From assembly GCA_030054095.1 (NCBI GenBank), contig JASGCO010000010.1, positions 1 through 64,000 on the forward strand: DNA of 64,000 nucleotides, read 5' to 3'. The position numbers and the translations under genes are program-made. Source of the DNA: Sediminibacterium sp. Its GTDB lineage: Bacteria > Bacteroidota > Bacteroidia > B-17B0 > Aurantibacillaceae. The notes below the pieces were generated by a model. The model ran no database searches. It had not been told where the DNA came from and worked only from the letters and a program-made list of their open reading frames with translations. This document shows positions 37,300-45,969 of the stretch, piece by piece; position 1 is the stretch's first letter; each line of letters begins with the position of its first letter.

Positions 37300-37734
37300 A
37301 TGCCGGGTGATTACCAAAATATTCTTACAATAGAGTACCCAAATATTCCCAGCGCAGGGGTTTATTACTTTAATACTAACAGTGGGTTAAGGTATGAAGT
37401 GCGATTTGGGCGCTTGCAGGACAACATTCTTCATGCCAATATCGTATTTGGGGTGATAAATGAAGAGTTTGAAGGCGAAGAGTATATAACTACTAACCGG
37501 GGAGAAGTATATCAGGTAATGAATACAATTGTAGCAATTGTAAAGGATTACATGAAAGAACACCCTAAGGTAAATGTTTACGAATTTAACGCGGTAGGCA
37601 GGGAAGGAGAGCCTGAAACTAAAACCGAAAATGTAAGGATGCAATTATATAAGCGGTATCTTCCCAAAATTTTTGAAACCGGCTGGGTATTCCACATTGA
37701 CGGGAATTTTGCACTGGTAAAGAAAAGTATCTGA
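37300..37734 (+). CDS. Conserved-looking small cytoplasmic protein, function unknown
   Basis: A 144-residue soluble protein without a signal peptide. It opens MPGDYQNILTIEYPNIPSAG and has a helical middle (EVYQVMNTIVAIVKDYMKEH) and a C-terminal strand-rich part (GWVFHIDGNFALVKK). The pattern of a helix after NRGEV and an Arg/Leu/Tyr-containing strand (VRMQLYKRYL) weakly recalls Bacteroidota DUF6934 proteins, but I would not assign it. The start codon sits four bases after the preceding terminator, so either it has its own promoter inside the hairpin region or is fed by read-through. Confidence 0.65.
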   Translation: MPGDYQNILTIEYPNIPSAGVYYFNTNSGLRYEVRFGRLQDNILHANIVFGVINEEFEGEEYITTNRGEVYQVMNTIVAIVKDYMKEHPKVNVYEFNAVGREGEPETKTENVRMQLYKRYLPKIFETGWVFHIDGNFALVKKSI

Positions 37735-37741
37735 TTAACGA

Positions 37742-38392
37742 TCAATTCTTCTTTTTAGAATACTTCCCTTTGCGCCAGGCATCTATAAAATTAGCCCACG
37801 CAATAGGATCAAGCAGTTTAATGCTTGGGGATTGCCCGGAGGTATAAACCTTGGTGTAATAATTCTGCATTGCCACTTTATAATTAGCGGCGGCATCATT
37901 TCCTTGCGTACGTTCCAGATAAGTAAGGGTTTCTTTATTCATATTGCGTTCGGCCCTCTCAAAATCAGTATCTTTTAAATCCAGTGCCAGAAAGGCCCGC
38001 CGGAAATCTTCGCGACTTGGCCAGGGGTAAACATCAACTGCTTTCAGTTCAATGGTATCTTTAGTAAGTACCTGTAGGGCATAGTAGTACTTCTGTTTAA
38101 GGGTGTCTGCAATTTTATATACCCTGTTTTTATGATTGATGCTAAAAAACTGCAGTTCATCGCCCGGGTTAACCACCAGACTGAAAAAACCATAATAATT
38201 AGTTACCGTACCGCGGTTAGTGCCTTTAATAAGAATAGAAACAAATGGGATGGGAGTGAGGCTGTCCTGATCCAGCACAACTCCCGAAAACTGTACCAGA
38301 TTGGTGCCAGATGTAACGGTAGTGTTCTGGGCATGAACCAAAGAGCCCATTACACTTATCCAGAGGGAGAAAATAAAAGCAATTTTTTTCAT
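37742..38392 (-). CDS. Exported carboxypeptidase-regulatory-like domain protein
   Basis: A 216-residue exported protein with signal peptide (1-21). One carboxypeptidase-regulatory-like (CarbopepD_reg_2) domain covers about 33-110: FSGVVLDQDSLTPIPFVSIL, then GTVTNYYGFFSLVVNPGDEL. The C-terminal half is helical and charged with a basic tail (WRKGKYSKKKN). Such stand-alone proteins are common in Bacteroidota and unassigned. It is convergent with the small gene ending at 37734 and divergent from the barrel-like protein at 38524. Confidence 0.8.
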   Translation of the reverse strand: MKKIAFIFSLWISVMGSLVHAQNTTVTSGTNLVQFSGVVLDQDSLTPIPFVSILIKGTNRGTVTNYYGFFSLVVNPGDELQFFSINHKNRVYKIADTLKQKYYYALQVLTKDTIELKAVDVYPWPSREDFRRAFLALDLKDTDFERAERNMNKETLTYLERTQGNDAAANYKVAMQNYYTKVYTSGQSPSIKLLDPIAWANFIDAWRKGKYSKKKN

Positions 38393-38523
38393 TATTTAAA
38401 AGTACCCTTTTTACCTTAATCAGGCGGTATATACTTACCGACTTAACATTTTTTTCAAGTGGTTGTAAAGACTTGATAACTGGTACGGGATTTCAATTAA
38501 AGTTTAATATTTTTGTTATAGAG

Positions 38524-39201
38524 ATGAGAAATTTGTTTTACATAGTTTTGTTATTAAGTTTCGCTTTTAAGGTGAATGCTCAGCCAAACATTATCAAGAA
38601 AAGGAAGATAAGAGAGGTTGAACCCGCCCGATTTGGCGTGGGCTTTGGTGTTACACGAAGCGTTTTGTATTTAAGCAGAAATATTAAAGAGCAGAACGAT
38701 GCTAATGGATTTACAGGGATTATAACATATCATTCGCGGAAAAACTGGCGGTTTACTGCTGAGGTAACACGGTTTAACACGCTAAACATAGAACCGACCT
38801 GGTTAAATATTCAGGCCTATACGTATGAGTTAAATGCACAACTCTGCGCTAAGTTTGCAAGTTCCCGAACTTTGTTTTATCCGCTGTTTGGGCTAAGTTA
38901 TAATACATTTAGAGCTTATTTTACAGGCGTAAATGATTTTATGAATCTGAAGGCCTTTTACCCGGTACAAAGCCAGGTAAATACCAATTGGCTGGGGGCG
39001 AATGTTGGGGCAGGCATGGAGCACTCATTCAAAGGATTTAGTATTTTTGCCACTTACAGGATGAGGGTTGGAAAAATGGAACGAAAGAACCAGTTTAATA
39101 TTATGGATGTATGTTATGGCGCCGGTTTGCGTTACGATATTAAGTTGCCTAAGAGTGTAAATATTTTCAAAGGGACCAGAGGCCGCTACAATCTGGACTG
39201 A
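38524..39201 (+). CDS. Predicted outer-membrane beta-barrel protein
   Basis: The start at 38524 gives a signal peptide (MRNLFYIVLLLSFAFKVNA); an upstream ATG would place extra residues before it. The mature ~205 residues show alternating strands with aromatic ends (FTAEVTRFNTL, YTYELNAQLCAKF, IFATYRMRVGK, GAGLRYDIKLP), typical of small outer-membrane barrels. No specific family recognised. The antiporter gene starts 11 bases downstream, so the two may be co-transcribed. Confidence 0.68.
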   Translation: MRNLFYIVLLLSFAFKVNAQPNIIKKRKIREVEPARFGVGFGVTRSVLYLSRNIKEQNDANGFTGIITYHSRKNWRFTAEVTRFNTLNIEPTWLNIQAYTYELNAQLCAKFASSRTLFYPLFGLSYNTFRAYFTGVNDFMNLKAFYPVQSQVNTNWLGANVGAGMEHSFKGFSIFATYRMRVGKMERKNQFNIMDVCYGAGLRYDIKLPKSVNIFKGTRGRYNLD

Positions 39202-39212
39202 TACTCTAAATT

Positions 39213-41351
39213 ATGACAGATCTCCCCAACTATTGGATGCAGTTGCAGAATTTTTTTAATGCATATCTGCCGGTTAAAAATCCTGTCCTTATTCTTGCGC
39301 TTACGCTCCTCATTATTTTATTTGCTCCTTTAATTTTCAGGCGCATCCGTATCCCCGGAATTATCGGTCTTATACTGGCAGGGGTTATTATAGGGCCTAA
39401 TTCTTTCCATATTATAGAAAGTACAAACAGTTTTGAATTGCTTAGTAAAACAGGGCTCCTGTATATCATGTTTCTGGCTGGTCTGGAAATTGATATGCAG
39501 GAATTTAAAAACAATAAGAGTCACAGTATATTGTTTGGCGCACTGACTTTTTTTATACCCATTATCGTTGGTTATCTGGTCTGCGTGTACATTTTTCACT
39601 TTAACTTTTGGTCATCCCTTTTGCTGGCAAGTATGTTCAGTACTCATACTCTGCTAAGTTATCCAATTGTGAGCAATATGGGTATTGTTAAGAATCGTGC
39701 CGTGCAGGTAGCGTTTGGAGGAACCATTATTACGGATGCCGCGGTGCTTATTTTACTGGGTGTTATAACAAATCTGGTAACCGGAGATATGAGCGGATCA
39801 TTTTGGTTAAGAATGTTGGTGTCTTTAGTGTTACTGGTGTTTTCTACTTTATATGTATTGCCCAAACTGAGCCGTTGGTTCTTTCGTAATATCGAGGCTC
39901 AGGCCAGTTCGCAGTACATATATGTGCTGGCTGTGGTTTTTATTGCGGGCTTTCTGAGTGAACTGGCAGGTGTGGAGCCTATTATCGGGGCGTTTCTTGC
40001 CGGATTGGGATTGAACAAAGTAATTCCGCATAATAGTATTTTAATGAACCGTATTGTGTTTATCGGCAATACGCTTTTTATCCCCTTCTTCTTAATTAGC
40101 GCGGGGATGTTGGTAGATCTGGGACTGTTTCTGAAGGGGACTGATGCGCTTATATTTGCGGGCATTCTTAGTTTTGTGGCGGTAATAACAAAATACCTGG
40201 CAGCGCTTTTCAGTGGCATGCTGTTTAAGTATAACCGTGATGAAACAAACATATTGTTTGGATTAAGCGTCTCTCATGCGGCGGCTACACTGGCTATTAT
40301 TAAAGTGGGATTCGATATTCATCTTTTTGATCAGAATGTTATTAACGGAACCATTATACTTATCCTTATTTCCTGTATGGTAAGTTCGTTTGTCAGTGAA
40401 CGCGCGGCACGTAAGATAGCTATTGTAGAAAAGGATGTTGTTAAACGCAGTAATGACCGTGTTGAACGGATTATGATTCCGGTAAGCAACCCTGAAAATA
40501 TTCATCGCCTTATTGATTTTGCCTTGTTAATTAAAGATAATCATTCGCAGGAGCCCATTTATCCGTTATCAATAGTGGAGGATGATGAAGATGCTGATGA
40601 AAAAATAAATGTAGTGCGTAAGGTAATTGAGGGGGTAGCAGAACAAATAGCCAGTGGTGACCGGAAAGTGGAGGTGTTAAAAAAAGTAGACCTTAGTATT
40701 GTGGATGGTATTGCACGGACAGCCAAGGCATACAACATTACGGATATTATTATCAGTTACAAAGCACAACAGGGAACAGGGAATTTTATATTTGGAACCA
40801 TAGCGGATAATCTGCTGTCGAAATCCAAGCAGAGTATAATTATTACCAAAATAATACAACCCTTAAACACGTATCAGCAGGTTAAAATCATCTTGTCTCC
40901 TAACGCTGAACTGGAAACAGGGTTTTACAGGGCTATTCAAAACATTAATAAAATTGCCAGACAGGTTGGCGATGAGGTTAAAGTTTTTGGAACAACTGAA
41001 ACATTAACGGCTTTTTCCACATTGTTAAACGATCGTAAAAAAAGTTTTTTCAGGTATATAGAAATTGAAGATTTTAAGGAAACTAAGATTATTCAGGATG
41101 TTAAAGAAGACGATTTGTTTATCTTTTTAAGTGCCCGTAAACAAACGTTAAGTTACGATTTTTATGTGGATGATATGCCTAAACTGATTAACCGTAATAA
41201 CGAGTTTACTAGTTTCGCGGTTATCTATCCTGAGTTATCAAAAGCCCTTACTGATGGTAGATTAAGTGATATTACGGCTCCTGCTATTGAGCAAAATTTT
41301 GAAAAAGTAAAACGGTTAACAGACTGGGTTAAATCGTTGTTCGGAAAGTGA
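39213..41351 (+). CDS. CPA2-family cation:proton antiporter with C-terminal UspA-like region
   Basis: A 712-residue inner-membrane transporter. Residues about 20-400 form the Na/H exchanger domain with about 12-13 segments (IPGIIGLILAGVIIGPNSF, GLLYIMFLAGLEIDM, VEPIIGAFLAGLGLNKVIP, ISAGMLVDL). The cytoplasmic remainder (about 415-712) resembles two UspA-like halves (VERIMIPVSNPENIHRLIDF, DIIISYKAQQGTGNFIFGTI, SKQSIIITKI). It exchanges Na+ or K+ for H+; the ion cannot be told from sequence. It is followed by a terminator hairpin at 41495. Confidence 0.9.
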   Translation: MTDLPNYWMQLQNFFNAYLPVKNPVLILALTLLIILFAPLIFRRIRIPGIIGLILAGVIIGPNSFHIIESTNSFELLSKTGLLYIMFLAGLEIDMQEFKNNKSHSILFGALTFFIPIIVGYLVCVYIFHFNFWSSLLLASMFSTHTLLSYPIVSNMGIVKNRAVQVAFGGTIITDAAVLILLGVITNLVTGDMSGSFWLRMLVSLVLLVFSTLYVLPKLSRWFFRNIEAQASSQYIYVLAVVFIAGFLSELAGVEPIIGAFLAGLGLNKVIPHNSILMNRIVFIGNTLFIPFFLISAGMLVDLGLFLKGTDALIFAGILSFVAVITKYLAALFSGMLFKYNRDETNILFGLSVSHAAATLAIIKVGFDIHLFDQNVINGTIILILISCMVSSFVSERAARKIAIVEKDVVKRSNDRVERIMIPVSNPENIHRLIDFALLIKDNHSQEPIYPLSIVEDDEDADEKINVVRKVIEGVAEQIASGDRKVEVLKKVDLSIVDGIARTAKAYNITDIIISYKAQQGTGNFIFGTIADNLLSKSKQSIIITKIIQPLNTYQQVKIILSPNAELETGFYRAIQNINKIARQVGDEVKVFGTTETLTAFSTLLNDRKKSFFRYIEIEDFKETKIIQDVKEDDLFIFLSARKQTLSYDFYVDDMPKLINRNNEFTSFAVIYPELSKALTDGRLSDITAPAIEQNFEKVKRLTDWVKSLFGK

Positions 41352-41494
41352 CGATTCTAAAATACGCAGGTAATAGTGTCAAACAGGGCTACTTGCTTTT
41401 ATTTGACCGAGACTTAAGTATACCACTATTGGATGTTTCGTTGCGAACAGTTTTCAGTGTACTAATTTTTTCATAATATCTGGTTTAAACAAAA

Positions 41495-41523
41495 CCCGCA
41501 ATCGTTAGGATTAGCGGGCTTTT
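41495..41523 (+). terminator. Rho-independent terminator after the antiporter gene
   Basis: CCCGCAATC (41495-41503) pairs with GATT-A-GCGGG (41509-41518) with one bulged A and a five-base loop, followed by a T-run. Confidence 0.7.
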
Positions 41524-41582
41524 TAGCGACTAAAAGACCAGAAGAATTGGTTTTGAGACAGCCTTTATAAATGTGTTGTTAA

Positions 41583-41754
41583 GCCCGGGTTATGCATAGT
41601 CACGTTTACCACTACGAGACGAAATTTCTTCAGAACAATAAACTTCGCCGGGTGGGCGCCTTCACCATGGCGGTAGCCATGCCTCACTCACCAACCGCCT
41701 GTTTTATTGGGCTTTCACCGATCGCTACGATGCCTATTGCATAATGTGGGTTAA
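41583..41754. repeat. 172-bp intergenic element bounded by inverted AACCCnnATTATGC-type arms
   Basis: The left arm (41584-41599, CCCGGGTTATGCATAG) and the reverse complement of the right arm (41739-41754, TTAACCCACATTATGC) share the pattern CCCnnnTTATGCA. The interior is GC-rich and contains on the minus strand GTAGCGATCGG and GAAAGCCC. The same arm motif recurs on the other side of the neighbouring gene at 44160-44220. It may be a MITE or a REP-like unit. Confidence 0.5.
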
Positions 41755-41761
41755 AACAAAA

Positions 41762-44068
41762 CTATTCTTTAATAAATTGTTTTACGATTTTTGTATTCTC
41801 GTTCAGGATTTGTATAGTATAATATCCAGGCAGAACCCCTTTTAAATTTATAGCATCAGAGATGTTATCCTGACGCAATACAACCTCTCCAAGAATATTA
41901 TAAACAGTAACAGTAGTAGATTTATCCGCGTCATGAATTTCAATATGCAACACATCTTTTGCAGGATTTGGGAACACCTTTACATAGCCATTCTTTCCCT
42001 CCCAATAACCCTGATGGTGTACGGTATAATTTATTCTGGAGTTAACAGATTCGTACATAAAGCAAAATTGATTACCGGACGGAGCAGAAGAAGGAAATGT
42101 ATAGATTAGTTGCGCAGGAATGGGAACAAGTCCGTTCCCAAGATCACGGGGAACAACGGTATATTCACCGGCATAAACCGGCATAGTAAACGATCCGGTT
42201 CTGTTTGTATGCCCCAAAAAAGATCCTCCTTCGTTGTTATAGATATCAAATGCTACCAGAGCAAATGGTTCATCCAGTTCATTACAAACCCCATCATTTG
42301 TATTTAATTTGGCAAACACTTCCAGATTGTAAAGCGGTTCATTTAAAGAAAGTTTTGCCATTTGAGATGTTACTTTTTTTCCGCAGCCATCGGTTATCTC
42401 CACACTATAGTCTCCTACATCGTTAATGGAAGCGGACGGAATGGTAATGGTACTGCCCTGACTGCTTGTTACGGATAGCCCCCCATACGGTTGCCCGTTT
42501 TTAAACCATTTAAATGTTAGGGATGTGCCGGTTGCCTGAACACTAAAGGAAGCGGGGTTGTACCGGAATACTTTTCGGGAATAGGGCTGTTGGGTGATGA
42601 GCAACGACGAACATGTATTTAAAGCCCAAAGTTCAATGCCATGTTGATTATCATCTGCCGCATAGTAAATGATACCGTTGGCATTGCAGAGTAAATTAGG
42701 GTTTCTGCCACCACCTAAAGGAACCGTGCCAGACGTGGTACCATCGGTTTTGTATAGTACATGATCTCCTCCGGCAACGGCAGCCGAAAAATAAAGGTGG
42801 CCGTTAGCAACTACAGATGTGTGTTCAAAGGGTTGGATTGAAATATAAAGGCCTTCTTTAAGTACAGTGGTACCATTTGCAGTACCATCGCTTTTCCATA
42901 ATTTGTAGGTACTGTTGCCCTCATGAGCCCAAAAGTAAACATTGCCATTATAGGCAACAAGTTCTTTGTATGATGAAATTCTGTTGATATCGAAGGCATG
43001 GCTGGACGCCGTTCCGTTGTTAATATCCTTTACCATAATAGTTCCCTGCGCTGTTCCGTCACTTTTCCATAATTCGTAGCCGTGAATCTGGTCATTTGCT
43101 GCAAAGAACAAGGTGCCATTTACATTCACTAAGGAATGAATGGGGTTACTTTCATTTATTTGGGGGCCACCGGGAAGAATATCTTTTACCATATAGGTTC
43201 CGGAACTTGTTCCATCGCTTCGCCATAAAGCATAACCATTCGGGTTTGTATATGCTGAGAAGTACAAAATTCCGTTAACAGCGGTTAATTCTGTAATATG
43301 AGAACTTTCTCGACTTCCCGGAGGAGCGCCTATGGCAGAGCAAATGTCTTTTACCATATAGGTTCCGCTATACGTGCCATCGGTGCGCCATAATTCCTCT
43401 CCATAAAACCTTTCTACATTATTGGGCTGGGTAAGTTCAGCAAATTCAGCCAGAAAATAGGTTATCCCATTCATGTTAATGAAAGAACGCGGATAACTAT
43501 TATGAGCGTCATTTGGGTAGCGATTAATATCCCGTATAATGCCAGGAGGCATATTTTTGCCAAGTCCCCATAATTCAGTTCCGTTAGCGCTGGTTATCCC
43601 TGCAAAGAACAGTTTGTTAGCATTGCTAATTAATTCTGCTGATTGTGTAGATAAGCTGAAATTGGTTTGACTGATATTGAAAGTGCCTGCGAATGTGCCA
43701 TCGCTTTGCCATAATTGATTCTGCAGAGCCTTGAAATAAACTTTGTCATTAAGTGCGGTAATATTCAGAGGGCCTTGTAATAGTGTGTTATATGCGGAAG
43801 TTAGTTCTTTAACGAGGTATGTTCCTATGGCGGTGCCGTTACTATAACATAGTTCGTAGCCTGATGTGGCGTTAACCTCGGCTGAGAAAAAGACAGAATT
43901 ACCCACTGCCGTTAATGTATTGGGGAAACCACCCATGCTTGAGTTAATTCCCGGAAAAAGATCTTTCACCAAGTAGGGACTTTGGGCTTTAAGGATACTT
44001 AAAAAAAGGAGTAAAGCGGATACGCTTGGCCAAAGGAGATGGCTTTTTTGATTCGATGTTTTTTTCAT
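41762..44068 (-). CDS. ELWxxDGT-repeat secreted protein with T9SS type A sorting domain
   Basis: A 768-residue exported protein with signal peptide (about 1-28). Residues about 30-480 contain roughly eight beta-propeller-like repeats with the ELWxxDGT signature (ELWRTDGTYSGTYMVKDI, ALWRSDGTSSGTYMVKDI, ELWKSDGTAQGTIMVKDI, KLWKSDGTANGT). An Ig-like module follows near 500-590 (LTFKWFKNGQPYGGL), then an SdrD-like stretch, and a type A sorting domain from about 695 (VKVFPNPAKDVLHIEI, VTVYNILGEVVLR, LPGYYTIQIL). Repeats keep their reading frame and look intact. It is monocistronic, with repeat arms in both flanking intergenic regions. Role unknown, probably cell-surface. Confidence 0.88.
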   Translation of the reverse strand: MKKTSNQKSHLLWPSVSALLLFLSILKAQSPYLVKDLFPGINSSMGGFPNTLTAVGNSVFFSAEVNATSGYELCYSNGTAIGTYLVKELTSAYNTLLQGPLNITALNDKVYFKALQNQLWQSDGTFAGTFNISQTNFSLSTQSAELISNANKLFFAGITSANGTELWGLGKNMPPGIIRDINRYPNDAHNSYPRSFINMNGITYFLAEFAELTQPNNVERFYGEELWRTDGTYSGTYMVKDICSAIGAPPGSRESSHITELTAVNGILYFSAYTNPNGYALWRSDGTSSGTYMVKDILPGGPQINESNPIHSLVNVNGTLFFAANDQIHGYELWKSDGTAQGTIMVKDINNGTASSHAFDINRISSYKELVAYNGNVYFWAHEGNSTYKLWKSDGTANGTTVLKEGLYISIQPFEHTSVVANGHLYFSAAVAGGDHVLYKTDGTTSGTVPLGGGRNPNLLCNANGIIYYAADDNQHGIELWALNTCSSLLITQQPYSRKVFRYNPASFSVQATGTSLTFKWFKNGQPYGGLSVTSSQGSTITIPSASINDVGDYSVEITDGCGKKVTSQMAKLSLNEPLYNLEVFAKLNTNDGVCNELDEPFALVAFDIYNNEGGSFLGHTNRTGSFTMPVYAGEYTVVPRDLGNGLVPIPAQLIYTFPSSAPSGNQFCFMYESVNSRINYTVHHQGYWEGKNGYVKVFPNPAKDVLHIEIHDADKSTTVTVYNILGEVVLRQDNISDAINLKGVLPGYYTIQILNENTKIVKQFIKE

Positions 44069-44159
44069 GGTTTTAGTTTTTTAGTTAATGTATGTGGGAG
44101 TAGTTAATGCTATTATTCGCTGTGATCATCAAAAAATCACAGGTTTAACAAAATAATGG

Positions 44160-44220
44160 TTCAACCCAGATTATGCCATAGCGCATCTACTATGAGGCTT
44201 GTTGCATAATCGGGGTTCAA
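44160..44220. repeat. 61-bp inverted repeat with AACCCnnATTATGC arms
   Basis: Left arm TTCAACCCAGATTATGCC (44160-44177) and right arm, read in reverse complement, TTGAACCCCGATTATGC (44204-44220), agree at 15 of 17 positions. The arms match the motif at 41583-41754 on the other side of the ELWxxDGT gene. Confidence 0.6.
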
Positions 44221-44285
44221 TTGAAAAACAGGAGAAATCGGATGCCATTTTCTGGCGATCGAAATGGGGGTAAAAAGGACAAAAG

Positions 44286-44945
44286 TTAAAACCCACTCAG
44301 TAATTTAATTTCGTTTCGGTATAAAACCAGTTTGTGGTCATTTTCCAGTTGTTTCAGCAGTCTGGAAATAACAACCCGGCTGGTACCCATTTCTTCCGCA
44401 ATTTGATTATGAGAGAGTTGTATGGATGATTTACCAGATACTTTGGCTTTATTCCGGAGGTATTTTACCAGGCGTTCATCCAGTTTGTGAAACGCGACGC
44501 TTTCGAGGGATTTTAGCAGTTCATTAAAGCGGTGCGCAAAACTATTAAAGATATAACTTTTCCAGCTGGGGAATTTACCCAGCCACTCATCGAGTTTTTC
44601 GTGTGGAATTTTTATCAGTTCCACATTGTCTTCGGCTACTGCTTTTACCTCACTTTTGCGCGCTTCCATACAACAGGCATAGGCCATAGCACAACTTTCA
44701 TTATCGCTGAGGTAATACAACAAAATTTCCCTGCCTTCTTCGTCTTTACGCATGACCCTGATGGTCCCCGATATAATAACCGGTAAAAAACTGACTTTTT
44801 TACCATAGTCCATTAGTGTTTCGCCTTCTGTAAGATAAGTTATCTCCGCAAAGGTGAACAAATCATCAATAAGGTCTTTTTCAAAAATTTTAGACAGTTT
44901 TGTTCTTAGTTCTGTTTTTTTATCAGTATCTATCACAGTATTCAA
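44286..44945 (-). CDS. Crp/Fnr family transcriptional regulator
   Basis: A 219-residue regulator with an N-terminal cyclic-nucleotide-binding-type beta barrel (about 25-140; LMDYGKKVSFLPVIISGTIR) and a C-terminal winged helix (about 150-215; LSHNQIAEEMGTSRVVISRL). The glycine/arginine pocket for cAMP is not clearly conserved. A CCME motif (ACCMEARKSEV) lies near residue 92, so Cys-based sensing is possible but unproven. It lies downstream of the single-domain rhodanese gene on the same strand (98-base gap) and near the persulfide-enzyme gene, suggesting control of sulfur detoxification. Confidence 0.9.
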   Translation of the reverse strand: MNTVIDTDKKTELRTKLSKIFEKDLIDDLFTFAEITYLTEGETLMDYGKKVSFLPVIISGTIRVMRKDEEGREILLYYLSDNESCAMAYACCMEARKSEVKAVAEDNVELIKIPHEKLDEWLGKFPSWKSYIFNSFAHRFNELLKSLESVAFHKLDERLVKYLRNKAKVSGKSSIQLSHNQIAEEMGTSRVVISRLLKQLENDHKLVLYRNEIKLLSGF

Positions 44946-45043
44946 AGATATAAAAGAATTGAATGGTAATATAAAGAAGGTAAATGCCGCTCCTTTCTTA
45001 AATAAGGGCTGTTATAGTAGCAAAAACATATTACTTCCAGAGT

Positions 45044-45358
45044 TTACGCCTCTTTGGCACTACGGTCCACATTTTGCCAACTGCCCCCATTTACAATATT
45101 AGTAAAGCCTTCTCTGTTCAGGTATTGCATGGCAGAACCGCTGCGTCCGCCACTCCGGCAGCATACTATAATTTTGGCAAAGGTTTTTAGCTGAGCTACC
45201 TGATCAGGAATTTCATCTAAAGGGATATTTACAGAGCCTTTAACGTGCCCGGTAACAAATTCCTCTGGGGTTCTCACATCTACTACTACGGCTCCTTCCT
45301 TAAGCCAGGTAGTTAAATCGTTGCTGAGCGGTGCATGGTATTTAAAATCTGAAAACAT
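45044..45358 (-). CDS. Single-domain rhodanese-like protein
   Basis: The start at 45358 (MFSDFKYHAPLSNDLTTW) gives a 104-residue single rhodanese domain; the frame stays open 183 bases upstream but that part shows no conserved features. Visible motifs are VVVDVRTPEEFVTGHVKGS near residues 25-43 and the active-site loop CCRSGGRSGSA near 70, with the first or second Cys as the persulfide carrier. It likely moves sulfane sulfur between partners. It is co-oriented with the Crp/Fnr gene downstream and divergent from the gene at 45514. Confidence 0.9.
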   Translation of the reverse strand: MFSDFKYHAPLSNDLTTWLKEGAVVVDVRTPEEFVTGHVKGSVNIPLDEIPDQVAQLKTFAKIIVCCRSGGRSGSAMQYLNREGFTNIVNGGSWQNVDRSAKEA

Positions 45359-45513
45359 AGCATGTAGTATTTTGTGATGTAAAGGTACCAAGAGGAAGGT
45401 TATAATATAGGTTACAAATGTTACATAATTTGTAACAGAACGGCCGTGTGCTGTAATGTGTGATAAGGTTTTATAACTTTGATACACCAAACTATTTTGT
45501 AAAACGGAAGGAT

Positions 45514-45924
45514 ATGATATTAAACGGACATTATGCAGCATCTAATATTTTCCTGAAACAGGGCATAAAACTAGATACGGAAAAAAACTGCTTTAAAACG
45601 TATCGCCGTTTGTTTTCGGTGTTCACCTTTTCAGATGGGTGTAAGCCAATTCCAAAAGCGGATTATATACTCCTTTTTAAAACGCTTTATGCTAAGTGTG
45701 AAGCTTGCAGTGAAGAAGATTTTGACGGATCAGCTACGGTTCAATTGTCGTTGGTGTATAATAAGAACCGGAAGCTGATTCTTCATGAAGGGAGTGACTT
45801 GAATGCGATGAAGAAGATGGCAATGGAACTTGCTGCGGAACTCGGCTCCCGTATCCGCGATAGCGCCACTAACCGCCGTCAGCCACAGTGGATAGATGTA
45901 CCGAAAGTGGTATCGGCATTATAG
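45514..45924 (+). CDS. Hypothetical protein
   Basis: The start at 45514 follows a purine-rich GGAAG four bases ahead of it; a longer frame to 45460 would overlap the divergent promoter region. The 136-residue product is soluble and has no signal peptide. Visible features are SEEDFDGSATVQLSLVYNKN in the middle and a C-terminal helix (MKKMAMELAAELGSRIRDSA) followed by a basic QPQWID tail. No family recognised. It is convergent with the metallo-beta-lactamase/rhodanese gene ending at 45970. Confidence 0.65.
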   Translation: MILNGHYAASNIFLKQGIKLDTEKNCFKTYRRLFSVFTFSDGCKPIPKADYILLFKTLYAKCEACSEEDFDGSATVQLSLVYNKNRKLILHEGSDLNAMKKMAMELAAELGSRIRDSATNRRQPQWIDVPKVVSAL

Positions 45925-45969
45925 CGCTGATAACGCTTGTGATAATTTACTGTAACGTTAAGCCCGTTG

